A DNA stretch of 64,000 bases from NCBI RefSeq assembly GCF_002968635.1, contig NZ_PVBN01000007.1, positions 1 to 64,000 on the forward strand. Reading direction: 5' to 3'. This DNA comes from Neorhizobium alkalisoli. GTDB lineage: Bacteria > Pseudomonadota > Alphaproteobacteria > Rhizobiales > Rhizobiaceae. Both the position numbers and the translations under genes were made by a program. Every line of letters starts with the position of its first letter. Within the stretch, counting starts at the first letter, position 1. This document shows positions 7,748 through 15,836 of this stretch, one piece after another. The notes beneath the pieces were generated by a model that was not told the origin of the DNA, made no database searches, and saw nothing but the letters and a program-made list of their open reading frames with translations.

Positions 7748-8518
7748 TTATTCGGCTGGAACGATCTCGCCTTCCGCGAGGTAGGAGCATTCCAGCTTTC
7801 CGCCCGCGAAATAGCAGTCCTTGGTATTGCGCGGCAGTTTGACGGTTTTGGGTGGTTGCCCGGCCTTGGCCGGAGTGCAGGTCGCAAACACGTCGAACGG
7901 CGATTCATAGAGGTTGGCGTAATGCCTTACGCTGCCCGCCATGAGGGGCTGAAGTGTCGATGCGTCGGTTCCTTCCCCAGCCCGGATTACCACCTCACGC
8001 ACGGGGAAGCCGCAGACGTCCGCCTGCCCGCCGTCATCGTTGGTAGTCTCCGCGTGCACGCGGGGTTCGTTCAGCACGTCCTGCGAGTTCGGGTCGTTGT
8101 CCAGCATGTCCTGCACGACCTTATCCACGTGGGCGGCCTCTTCCGTGCTCCCCGGCGGAAACGTGCGCCCGCAGATCGTCACCGTGCCGGGCGTGCCGAA
8201 CAGCATGGCGGGCAAGTACCCGATGCTATAGTTCCGGCTTTCGAGGAGCGGCCCGAACCATGACGCCGGGTCCGGTGTCTTGAACTCCGGCGCATCCATG
8301 AGCGGGATGCGCTCCGGGTTGTCCATGGTCACGCTGACATAGGAACCGCGCTTGAACCGCCCCACAAACTCGGCCGCCTTGCCGGTATAGCGAAAGCAGC
8401 CGGTTTCGGCATCGAGTTTGAAGACTTGCCGCGTCGGCATTGGATGCGCCAGTTCGGTTTCGGCCAAGGCGGGAGCCGCCAGCAGGCAGGTGACCGCCAC
8501 AAGCAGGTAGGTTTTCAT
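7748..8518 (-). CDS. Exported hypothetical protein
   Basis: The start at 8518 gives a clean signal peptide (MKTYLLVAVTCLLAAPALA, cut before ETE) and a 256-residue precursor. The mature protein has six or more cysteines (GCF, TICG, DVCG, ATCT, KDCY, LECS), probably forming disulphides in the periplasm. No family is recognised. It is the second gene of a leftward pair after the membrane protein encoded at 8566-9492. A role in the cell envelope is all that can be supported. Confidence 0.65.
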   Translation of the reverse strand: MKTYLLVAVTCLLAAPALAETELAHPMPTRQVFKLDAETGCFRYTGKAAEFVGRFKRGSYVSVTMDNPERIPLMDAPEFKTPDPASWFGPLLESRNYSIGYLPAMLFGTPGTVTICGRTFPPGSTEEAAHVDKVVQDMLDNDPNSQDVLNEPRVHAETTNDDGGQADVCGFPVREVVIRAGEGTDASTLQPLMAGSVRHYANLYESPFDVFATCTPAKAGQPPKTVKLPRNTKDCYFAGGKLECSYLAEGEIVPAE

Positions 8519-8565
8519 GGGAATGGCCTTCGAGTTTAACCGGGAGCAGGATGAAAGGCGGCCAG

Positions 8566-9492
8566 TCAGGACTTGACCAAAGCCCACTTGTAGCCGTCCG
8601 GCCGAATGGTGACGGTATCGGAGAACTCGCCCTTGACCTCCATTCCCAAGCCTACCGAGGCGAGGGAGTTATCCTGAAAGACCGCCCGTGTTCCCGATAC
8701 CTTGCACGTGACGGCCTTCGCATCCGGGTTCTTCGCTGCGTCATCGCACGTCGCCTGCGCCCCTTGGCCGTACTCGTCTTTGACCATCTGCTGGGCAAGG
8801 TAGGCGAGCGGGAGGTCGAGCAGCAGGGATTTGGTGTCGGCATCAGCGACATTGAACGTCAGGCCATTTTTGCCACGGATGCGGTTGCTAACTCTGTCGC
8901 CGCTGCGGTCGCAGCCTGCCCACCCTTCCGGCTCCTTGCCGGGAACGGCATAGGCCGAGGTGCGGAGGCGCTGGCTCCACTGGAAATCGAACCCGCACCT
9001 GGCGTCATACTCGATATTCCCCGAACTCTTGACGATGCTGAGTTCGGATTGCGGCTCGTTCCGGTAGCTTTGCCCGGTCGCAGCGACCTTGTAGGAGATT
9101 TGATATTTGCAGTCCCATTCGTTGCCCCCGCTCGTGCATGTCGTGCCCGATACGTGCAGGTCGGTGAAGGCGGCGACGGCTTCCGGCCCTTGCTTCTGCA
9201 AGCCTGCCTCAATGGTGTTCAGGATATGGGCGTCATCCGGTTTAATGGCATTAAACCCGGTTGTGGCGACGTAGGCCCCCGCGACGGCGGCCACGCCCGA
9301 AGCGACGAACTGCGCAGCGGGCGGCCCCACCTTGCGGAAGGCAAGAACGGCGAGAACGAGGAAAAGCAACGCTCCGGCCAGCCGTCCGCCGAACAAGAGG
9401 GCATTGTAGCCATTCGGGACGAAATACGGGAAAATAAGCAGTGCTGCGACGAGCCACAAAAGGGCGGGAATTATGCGCTTTACGGTTTTCAT
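8566..9492 (-). CDS. Membrane-anchored hypothetical protein
   Basis: The start at 9492 (MKTVKRIIPALLW) gives a 308-residue protein with about three N-terminal membrane helices (residues 5-75), followed by a Cys-containing, probably periplasmic domain (CTSGGNEWDC, then ATCDD, then VTCKV). The rest of the C-terminal domain resembles no family I recognise. It lies 47 nt upstream of the exported-protein gene on the same strand, and the two are likely one operon acting at the envelope. Confidence 0.65.
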   Translation of the reverse strand: MKTVKRIIPALLWLVAALLIFPYFVPNGYNALLFGGRLAGALLFLVLAVLAFRKVGPPAAQFVASGVAAVAGAYVATTGFNAIKPDDAHILNTIEAGLQKQGPEAVAAFTDLHVSGTTCTSGGNEWDCKYQISYKVAATGQSYRNEPQSELSIVKSSGNIEYDARCGFDFQWSQRLRTSAYAVPGKEPEGWAGCDRSGDRVSNRIRGKNGLTFNVADADTKSLLLDLPLAYLAQQMVKDEYGQGAQATCDDAAKNPDAKAVTCKVSGTRAVFQDNSLASVGLGMEVKGEFSDTVTIRPDGYKWALVKS

Positions 9493-9598
9493 CGGAATGT
9501 TGACCCCTGAAAATTGAAATCCGGGGCGGAATCCGTGCCGTGGCAGAACGGCATGAACCGCCGTCCGGCCTGTGCCTTTGGCCATGTCTGGTTATCAA

Positions 9599-9738
9599 AA
9601 ATCACGACTTTTGCCGGGCCGTCCGGCAAGTGCAGGCGCTCAATATCGACAGCGATAAATCAAGTATTTAAATCCGTTGCGGAATACAAAATGGCGTTAC
9701 AGAATGTGAATCTCCCCTACTTGCAAAAGTCGTGATTT
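9599..9738. repeat. Inverted repeat upstream of the resolvase gene; candidate res site
   Basis: Perfect 16-bp arms aaatcacgacttttgc (9599-9614) and its complement (9723-9738) flank 108 bp of AT-rich DNA. The pair ends 99 bp before the serine recombinase start. Resolvases act on sites of about 120 bp upstream of their own gene, made of inverted dimer sites, so size and position fit. The arms could alternatively be ends of a minimal mobile element. Confidence 0.45.
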
Positions 9739-9837
9739 ATGAATGTTTGAAATTTGTCATTAATATTAAATAATACAAGGTTTTATTGGCGTGTTTTTGC
9801 CCCTTGATCCCGTCATATTGCTTGGCAGGATGCCGTT

Positions 9838-10380
9838 ATGATTTATGGATATGCCCGCGTTTCCACGAAAAAGCAGGACCTAGCCTATCAGCTCGATAGG
9901 CTCAGCAAGGCGGGCTGTGACCGCATTATCGAGGAAAAGCAGAGTGCGAAAGACACCCAGGCACGGCCTGAATTCTTGCGGCTATTAGCCAGTCTTCAGC
10001 CGGGCGACACGCTTCTCGCCACCGTATCGGATCGCGTTGCTCGCGACCCGCTCGACATGCTGCTTATCCTACGTGAGATTCAATGGGTCGGCGCGAGGTT
10101 GCGGCTTCTTGATCAGGCCCTCGACTCTACTTCCGGCGAGGCCGAACTGAACCTGTTCTTGCACGGTTGGGCTGGCAAGCAATATCGGCTGCGGCTCCTT
10201 GAGAACACCAAGATTGGCCGCGTCATCGCCAAGGCCAAGGGGGTGAAATTCGGGCGCAAGCCGAAACTTAGTCCCCGGCAGAGAGTCCAGGTAATTGAAA
10301 GGAAGGCCAGCGGTGAGCCATATGCGCAGATCGCCCGGTCGTTTGGCGTGAGCGAGAGCACCATAAATCGAATTCGATGA
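9838..10380 (+). CDS. Serine recombinase (resolvase/invertase family)
   Basis: The 180-residue protein is a small serine recombinase. The N-terminus MIYGYARVSTKKQD carries the catalytic serine at residue 9. The active-site arginine region reads SDRVARDPLDML near residue 66, matching the family DRL.R...D motif. A C-terminal helix-turn-helix (GEPYAQIARSFGVSESTINR) binds DNA. Length is normal for TnpR/Hin-type enzymes, so it resolves or inverts DNA rather than integrating the island, which would usually require a larger recombinase. The inverted repeat at 9599-9738 is its likely target. Confidence 0.93.
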   Translation: MIYGYARVSTKKQDLAYQLDRLSKAGCDRIIEEKQSAKDTQARPEFLRLLASLQPGDTLLATVSDRVARDPLDMLLILREIQWVGARLRLLDQALDSTSGEAELNLFLHGWAGKQYRLRLLENTKIGRVIAKAKGVKFGRKPKLSPRQRVQVIERKASGEPYAQIARSFGVSESTINRIR

Positions 10381-10398
10381 TTTCCAGACCAACCGGCG

Positions 10399-11481
10399 TC
10401 ATTTGCTGCACCGTTCAATCACCATGTGAATCTGAAAGTTCTCAGAGTCCATCTTGTATAACTGCACAATTTTGTCTGGTGACGCTTTGGTCAGTTCTAG
10501 GCTCTCGTGCGTCGTGTAAACTTGTGGTGGCTGGTTCGCCGGGACGGCGCCCGTGGGAGAGCAATATATAGCAGTGCAAGCCTGGATTTGCATTTCGCAG
10601 GTGGCCGTATAGCGCTTATGAGCGGGATCACTGTCGCTTCTCGATGTGACTTGGCACCGCTTCCCGCTTTCGTTGTCGGCGAAGTACCTTTGTACATAGA
10701 CCTCGCCCCAGTCAGACCCATTGAGACCGGGGAAGGGCTCGCAAACATTCAGATTGTTAGTTCCGATGGGCGTCCCCTGACCATCGATGAATGATACCGT
10801 TTTCCAGTTGTCTCTGCCGATGGTCGGAGTCGTTTGTTCGCCCGGTGTCCCCGCCTCCTGACTATCCAGAAACCCTTGAATGGACTGTATGGCGTTGCCG
10901 AGAAAAGCCATGGAGCCGGAACCAACGTTCACGCTCATACTTTTTGCCATTCGCCCCAGCGCTTCCCAGCTAGAGCCGTAATCTACCTCCCACTTCCCGA
11001 GTTCGGCCGTATCTGCATCATAGGCTCTGCCGATCGCCTCGACCTTTGCAAGATCGACAGCTCCCGTTTTTGTGGCTTCTAAGAGTTCCGCAACATGTGA
11101 ACCTCGCTTGTTGGCGGCGCGACCAACGCTCTTGACCACCGGCATCAATGCAGCTCCCTGTGCGGTACTAACCGCTCCCGCTACCTGACCTCCAAGCGCG
11201 ACAGCAGCGGCTCCACTGGCCTGAGAGCCTATGGAATCGAGAGCCTTGATTGCTTTATCTGTCTGCTTGGGAGACGGCGTCCCATCGAGCCGCGCGGCCT
11301 GATAATTCATTAGGTCTTTTCCATCTGACCACAGAGATACGGTATTCGCTGCACCCTTAACTTTGCCCACCATTCGCTGCGCGCGCTGTACCCGCTCGTT
11401 ATCCTCTGACAATGCCGATGTCGTGAGCATCAGCAAAATGGCACTTGAGCACCCTATGGTGCGGCTGGTCCCATGAAACAT
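10399..11481 (-). CDS. Exported hypothetical protein, second gene of a pair
   Basis: The start at 11481 follows a good ribosome site (TAGGAGT) and gives a 360-residue precursor with a signal peptide (about residues 1-25, ending near TTSALSEDN). A helical Ala/Gly-rich middle (AAAVALGGQVAGAVSTAQG) is followed by a Cys-containing C-terminal third (NVCEPF, RCQV, TCEMQIQACTAIYC). The start is 8 nt after the stop of the preceding gene, so both form one operon. I recognise no family. An outer-envelope or secreted role is likely. Confidence 0.65.
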   Translation of the reverse strand: MFHGTSRTIGCSSAILLMLTTSALSEDNERVQRAQRMVGKVKGAANTVSLWSDGKDLMNYQAARLDGTPSPKQTDKAIKALDSIGSQASGAAAVALGGQVAGAVSTAQGAALMPVVKSVGRAANKRGSHVAELLEATKTGAVDLAKVEAIGRAYDADTAELGKWEVDYGSSWEALGRMAKSMSVNVGSGSMAFLGNAIQSIQGFLDSQEAGTPGEQTTPTIGRDNWKTVSFIDGQGTPIGTNNLNVCEPFPGLNGSDWGEVYVQRYFADNESGKRCQVTSRSDSDPAHKRYTATCEMQIQACTAIYCSPTGAVPANQPPQVYTTHESLELTKASPDKIVQLYKMDSENFQIHMVIERCSK

Positions 11482-11489
11482 GCAGACTC

Positions 11490-12473
11490 CTAAAGGGAAT
11501 TCAGACGAACCCTGAAAATCTTTTCCTGTCGCTCGCAAATCGCTCGGATTCCGGCCCAGTCGGCATCCGTTTTGGACTTGCACGTTGCAAACAGTTCCTC
11601 GTCCTTGGCAAGAAGCATGGCCGCCCAGAACTGGTTAGCCTTCTCGGCATAGTCAGGCATCGGCCGTCCCTTGAGATCACCGATGATTTCTCGGTTGCAC
11701 GTCTTTGCCGCCAAATCGCCAAGTTTCATGAAACCACCCAAGAGCGCTAGGTTGGCTATGTATTCCTTTTCATCAGCCGAGTTTCTTGCGACTTCGCCTG
11801 CGACCATATCCATGCCTTGCCCAAAGCACTTCCACAGCGGCCCCATTTGCGGATTTGCTTCGATTCTTGCGATTAGTTCCGTAGTTGAGGCGTCACCGGC
11901 AGCAGGTTCAACATCGGAAACGCCGCCCACCACCTCAACGGGGGCTGTCGAGAGTTCGACTGAACCCCCATGTTCAGCCGCCACGGGTGCATCGGTTTTT
12001 AGTGCCACTTTCTTGAATTCCGTGCCTGTGAATTCGAAGAAATGGGCTCCTCGTGGTCCTACTTCGCCCACCTGTCCGGCGACGACCATCAGGCGGCTAT
12101 TCTTGCGGAATTCAAAGGGGCGGTCATAACCCTGCCAGAAGCAGGCCGCGAACGGCAGGGCGTGTACCTGTCCCGTTTTGACGTCGATGAGCGCGCCGGT
12201 ATCGCACTGGGTGCCCGCCCCCCATTGCGTAAAGACATAGCGGCCGCCGAAGTTGATCGGCTCGCCTGATGCCTGCTGGAGTCGCGTGCGCTCCTCCTGT
12301 GTCAGCGTGGGGTCCAGTCGAACCTGAACTTCTTGCCCTGAAAACGTCTTAGCCGGGTAGTCCTTGAACTTGGGGACTTCCTGCGCGTGCGCTCCTGCCG
12401 TGTAAGCCAATCCAGCGGCCATCACCAACCCGACAAGCAGCTTTCTCATGCAGCGCGACACCTTTTGTTTCAC
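11490..12473 (-). CDS. Exported hypothetical protein, first gene of a pair
   Basis: The protein of up to 327 residues has a signal peptide (RKLLVGLVMAAGLAYTAGAHA, cut before QEV). Translation may start at Met1 or at Met9, which gives a more typical signal length. The mature part has a segment resembling a small periplasmic beta domain (INFGGRYVFTQWGAGTQCDT, FRKNSRLMVVAGQVGE) and a helical C-terminal half with several cysteines. The GGRY...WGAGTQ pattern is seen in some uncharacterised periplasmic proteins. The function is unknown. Confidence 0.65.
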   Translation of the reverse strand: MKQKVSRCMRKLLVGLVMAAGLAYTAGAHAQEVPKFKDYPAKTFSGQEVQVRLDPTLTQEERTRLQQASGEPINFGGRYVFTQWGAGTQCDTGALIDVKTGQVHALPFAACFWQGYDRPFEFRKNSRLMVVAGQVGEVGPRGAHFFEFTGTEFKKVALKTDAPVAAEHGGSVELSTAPVEVVGGVSDVEPAAGDASTTELIARIEANPQMGPLWKCFGQGMDMVAGEVARNSADEKEYIANLALLGGFMKLGDLAAKTCNREIIGDLKGRPMPDYAEKANQFWAAMLLAKDEELFATCKSKTDADWAGIRAICERQEKIFRVRLNSL

Positions 12474-12729
12474 GGCATGATTGCATTTCGGAATCTGGCT
12501 GTCGATAGAGCTTTTGCGTTCGAGGCTGGGGAGTGTGGCGGAAAGCTAGGTTGTTGGTGAGCGAGAGATGTGGATTGCATTTGCCACTTTCTCCCGTATC
12601 CTACCCGTGCGCATGTGAGCATAAGGTGGCGCCTGGCGCCTTGATAGGCCACCACACCAAGAACCAGCGTCGGTTGGCGACCGATAAGGCTGATGCAAGA
12701 TTACGCCCCCCTAAGAAGGATATCTTGTC

Positions 12730-13032
12730 ATGGATTCCCATGCCATTATTGCGTCTCTGCCATTGAGTGGGGACGATCGAGCCGAGTTTATTCGGACTGC
12801 AAACCATGCGTTTGAGTGCGTTATTGAACGGATTGAACCGAACAATGAGCAAATGACGCGCAGCCTTTGGGATGCCGGTCACTACGTCGACCATCATTTG
12901 TTGGACGAGGCCATGTTGCCGATATCGCGGGACTATGCCCTATCTCTCATCGATGCGTTCCTCGTGAGTTATGTGGTCGATTTGGCGGTTGAGGCTGATA
13001 AGCTGACGGTCGAACCGCCGACCGTGAACTGA
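12730..13032 (+). CDS. Hypothetical small soluble protein
   Basis: A 100-residue acidic helical protein without signal peptide, preceded by a ribosome site (AAGGA, 10 nt upstream). No family is recognised. It is monocistronic: a rho-independent terminator (13050-13075) follows its stop directly. The terminator, the ribosome site and the codon pattern make it a credible gene. Confidence 0.6.
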   Translation: MDSHAIIASLPLSGDDRAEFIRTANHAFECVIERIEPNNEQMTRSLWDAGHYVDHHLLDEAMLPISRDYALSLIDAFLVSYVVDLAVEADKLTVEPPTVN

Positions 13033-13049
13033 TATCGGCCGACACGACG

Positions 13050-13075
13050 GCCCCCGGTCCCCGCCGGGGGCTTTC
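13050..13075 (+). terminator. Rho-independent terminator
   Basis: An 8-bp GC stem, gcccccgg (13050-13057) pairing with ccgggggc (13064-13071), is followed by TTTCT. It ends the gene at 12730-13032. Confidence 0.8.
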
Positions 13076-13243
13076 TGTGGCCGGATTAATGGGCCGACAT
13101 ACTGGTGATGGCGCACTTAACGCCGCTAAAATCGTGCTCCGCCGCTGATTCACCTGCAAAAGCTCGCAAAGTGGGGCGTCGCACTTAACGCTCTGTAGGC
13201 GGAGGTATTTTTCGCGTCAACCATTTCCGATGAAGGATGCGGT

Positions 13244-13387
13244 ATGACCGAAGTTCTTAGCATTCTCACTACCGTATCCTGGCCCGGTGTCATCGCTACC
13301 GGCATCCTTACCCTGTCTCATTGCTATAGGACGCGGCTGATGTCTGAAGGAGTACGAGCGCCTTCGTTTGCGCACGGCGTGATTTAG
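13244..13387 (+). CDS. Very small hypothetical membrane protein
   Basis: A 47-codon frame with a ribosome site (AAGGA, 6 nt upstream) encodes a peptide with one hydrophobic span (LSILTTVSWPGVIATGILTL, about residues 5-24) and a basic tail. No family is recognised. It could be a small membrane peptide or a chance frame. The hydrophobic span and ribosome site favour the former. Confidence 0.35.
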   Translation: MTEVLSILTTVSWPGVIATGILTLSHCYRTRLMSEGVRAPSFAHGVI

Positions 13388-13531
13388 GGCAGAGGCGGTA
13401 CACCTTAAAATTCAGTGGGTATGGTGATGACAAAAGAGGCGAGGGGACATGCAAGCGCTCTTTTAGGTGGTATCGTGCTGTACCGATAAGGGGCGAGAAT
13501 CATAAAGGTTTGCCGGAGTCGAGGAGGAGTA

Positions 13532-13822
13532 ATGGTTGAGGTTGTCGATGAGCTGTTGCCACCTCTGACGAAGGAGGAGGTCTTTGTATTCAAGGTCTAT
13601 AAGAGCCCAAAGGATGGTGAGACCGTGCTCGGTTATATGGAGCCCTTTGGTGTCGTTCATTCCGATGGACGCGCCGTGACCTGGATATCAACCCCATTCG
13701 GGGTCCCGGTGTCGAAGGCTTTTGCTGATGTCCTCGAACTCGCTGAGGGTCATGGGGCGAAGGCGGTCTTGATCAACGACCCTGATAAGCTGTTTCCCAA
13801 CCAAGCAAGGGGCCAACAATGA
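13532..13822 (+). CDS. Hypothetical protein, first gene of the DUF2513 operon
   Basis: A 96-residue soluble protein rich in beta-type segments (EEVFVFKVYKS, ETVLGYMEPFGVVHSDGRAV). No family is recognised. A ribosome site GGAGGAG precedes the start by 3-9 nt. Its stop overlaps the start of the DUF2513 gene (ATGA), so it is translationally coupled to it and probably works with it. Confidence 0.65.
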   Translation: MVEVVDELLPPLTKEEVFVFKVYKSPKDGETVLGYMEPFGVVHSDGRAVTWISTPFGVPVSKAFADVLELAEGHGAKAVLINDPDKLFPNQARGQQ

Positions 13823-14199
13823 AGCGGGATATGGACCTTATCCGCCTTCTCTTGCTTGAGATTGAGGAGAAACACGATGGAACCGGACGTGCGGTGAACG
13901 TGCAAGTCGATGGGCGGCCACGTGACGAAGTGACTGAGCATCTTTTCATGCTGGCGGAGGCGGGACTTATTGAGGGGCGGGATGCCTCGCATTTGCAGGG
14001 GCGAAATTTCCTGGTGTTGCGTATGACCTGGAATGGCCACGAATTCCTTGACGGCATAAGGGACCCGAAAATTTGGGCCGAGACCAAGGAAGGGGCTAAG
14101 AAGGTTGGAGCGTTCAGCCTTGATGTTTTCAGTGCCATTGCAAAGGGCATTGTCAAAAAGAAGATAGCGGACCTGTCGGGGGTGGAAATTGATCTCTAG
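13819..14199 (+). CDS. DUF2513 (YjcQ-like winged-helix) protein
   Basis: The 126-residue product opens with MKRDMDLIRLLLLEIEEKHD, the signature start of DUF2513. This small winged-helix family is found mainly in prophages, islands and defence loci, and its biochemical role is unknown. A central TEHLFMLAEAGLIEGRD followed by LRMTWNGHEFLDGIRDP fits the winged-helix wing and the WNGHEFLD motif of the family. It overlaps the genes on both sides (4 bp upstream, 11 bp downstream). It may be a DNA-binding regulator or adaptor of the operon. Confidence 0.85.
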   Translation: MKRDMDLIRLLLLEIEEKHDGTGRAVNVQVDGRPRDEVTEHLFMLAEAGLIEGRDASHLQGRNFLVLRMTWNGHEFLDGIRDPKIWAETKEGAKKVGAFSLDVFSAIAKGIVKKKIADLSGVEIDL

Positions 14200-14725
14200 C
14201 AAAGCCAAAGACATGCTCAAGCGTATCACAGGGTTTTCAACGCCGGTCTTTGGCGTGTCGTGGAATCCGCCCGCTTCCGATCGGGATGCAGTTCGTAAAC
14301 TACTGGCGTTTCTTGAAGACAGCCGGGCGTTGTTCAACCCTTATTCGGCTGAGGTTGAAGATCACGTTATAGCCTCTATTCATGCCATTCGCCGCGAATG
14401 CGTGACCGCCGTGGGCACACTTGGCGAGAATGCGCCGGGTATGGAGAATGTCCGCGCGATCGGGGCGGCCTGTCGGCGCTTTCTTGATGAACCTTACCCG
14501 ACCTTTGATGACATCATGGATCGGAGGCGCGATCCGTACTTTGAGCGCGATGAATCTTCTGGGAGGTTACGCCAAGGGACACATCCAGCGGCGTTTTTTA
14601 CCGCCCTTGGCGAGTTGCGAGCCTTTGTTGGTTTGCAGATAGCCATGTTGTCGAGCCTGTATGATATCGACATTCACGGCGATCTGGTTCGCATTTTGCC
14701 GCCGGTACTGGAGGATTTGCGATGA
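14189..14725 (+). CDS. DUF6650-like protein
   Basis: The 178-residue protein has the N-terminal pattern LKRITGFSTPVFGVSWNPP, which I recognise as the hallmark of a family of unknown function (DUF6650) often found near defence and antiphage genes. The rest is helical, with no membrane span or signal peptide. It starts inside the 3' end of the DUF2513 gene, implying coupled translation. The family assignment rests on this one motif. Confidence 0.7.
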   Translation: MISSKAKDMLKRITGFSTPVFGVSWNPPASDRDAVRKLLAFLEDSRALFNPYSAEVEDHVIASIHAIRRECVTAVGTLGENAPGMENVRAIGAACRRFLDEPYPTFDDIMDRRRDPYFERDESSGRLRQGTHPAAFFTALGELRAFVGLQIAMLSSLYDIDIHGDLVRILPPVLEDLR

Positions 14726-14754
14726 GCCGGAATGCGTGTTGATTTAGGTGCTCA

Positions 14755-15720
14755 ATGGCTCTGGACCACTACGTTTCGCAAGTTCATCTGAAAAACTTCT
14801 ATGCCCCCGATTTGGGGGAGCGGATGTATGCGATCCGAAAGGCTGGCCTCAAAACCTACCAATGCGATTCCTACAGTCAGTGCCGCATCGAGGATGGCAG
14901 CACGAATCCCTATCTTCAGGAGCCTCGTATCATCGAGGAGTTTTTGAAAGACGTGGAGCCGCGCTATAACGCTGCCCTTGAGAAGCTGCGGGCAGGGCAG
15001 CTTGACGCTGAGTCCATTTTTGCGATTGCCGGATTTGCGGCTTACGTTGAAAGTTGTTCCCCCGCAGGTATGCGCATCCACAGCGCTCCTTTGCGTAAGA
15101 CATTGGAGGCGACGACGGAATTACTTGAACGTGGTGGGAAACTTCCTCCTCCGCCACCAGAGCTCGGTGGCGGATCGCTGAAAGAGCTTCTGGATTCCGG
15201 TCGTGTCCAATTTACGATCGACCCCAAATACCCCCAGTCCATCGGTATCCAGACCATTATCAGGCGGCTCTCGATCTGGGGAAATTCCTGGTGGGACATT
15301 CTCATAAACGACAATACGGACAGCCCGTTCCTCACCAGCGACTATCCGGTAGCGATTGAGCCGGAGGGACGGCCCGGGGTCGTGAATCGCATTGTGCCAC
15401 TTGCTCCGAACCTGGCCCTACGGATCAGGCCTGATCCCGAGGAGCGCAGAATCGTGGATTTGGAATTCCGAAACCTGCGCATCCGGCGGGTTAGGCCCAC
15501 TACGCAGCAGATAGCAACGGTCAATACGGCAATCGTGCAGGCAGCGGAGACCACGGTTTATTATTCGTCGGATCGTCCGTGGATTCGACCGTTCGTGGAG
15601 AAGTACGCGGACTTTCATATCGAGCCCAAAACGATGAAGGTTCCTCATGGGAACGGCTATATGCTGATGTCGACAATGGCTGCCGGTCGGAAGCTATTTG
15701 ATAGTGAAGTGCGGTTATAG
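14755..15720 (+). CDS. DUF4238 protein
   Basis: The 321-residue protein starts with ALDHYVSQVHLKNFY, the typical opening of DUF4238 (HYVPQ.YL..F). The family also shows a conserved late segment with a TSDYPV-like motif, here SPFLTSDYPVAIEP near residue 198. DUF4238 proteins occur sporadically in islands and next to toxin or defence genes, and their activity is unknown. It lies 29 nt after the DUF6650-like gene, on the same strand, and 116 nt before an OLD nuclease gene. Confidence 0.85.
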   Translation: MALDHYVSQVHLKNFYAPDLGERMYAIRKAGLKTYQCDSYSQCRIEDGSTNPYLQEPRIIEEFLKDVEPRYNAALEKLRAGQLDAESIFAIAGFAAYVESCSPAGMRIHSAPLRKTLEATTELLERGGKLPPPPPELGGGSLKELLDSGRVQFTIDPKYPQSIGIQTIIRRLSIWGNSWWDILINDNTDSPFLTSDYPVAIEPEGRPGVVNRIVPLAPNLALRIRPDPEERRIVDLEFRNLRIRRVRPTTQQIATVNTAIVQAAETTVYYSSDRPWIRPFVEKYADFHIEPKTMKVPHGNGYMLMSTMAAGRKLFDSEVRL

Positions 15721-15809
15721 TGCACGGAGTAAAGTCTATGGTTTTTATATCAGTATTTTGCGATTTGCTTCCCCACACTGATTGACACCGATTGCGTTGT
15801 ATTTTCAAA

Positions 15810-15824
15810 TCAATTTTAAATTGA
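15810..15824. promoter_or_regulatory. Palindrome before the OLD nuclease gene
   Basis: The 15-bp palindrome tcaattttaaattga is centred about 20 bp before the OLD gene start, in an AT-rich gap that probably holds its promoter. It could be a repressor site. Base composition alone could also generate it. Confidence 0.3.
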
Positions 15825-15836
15825 GGGAAAGATTAC

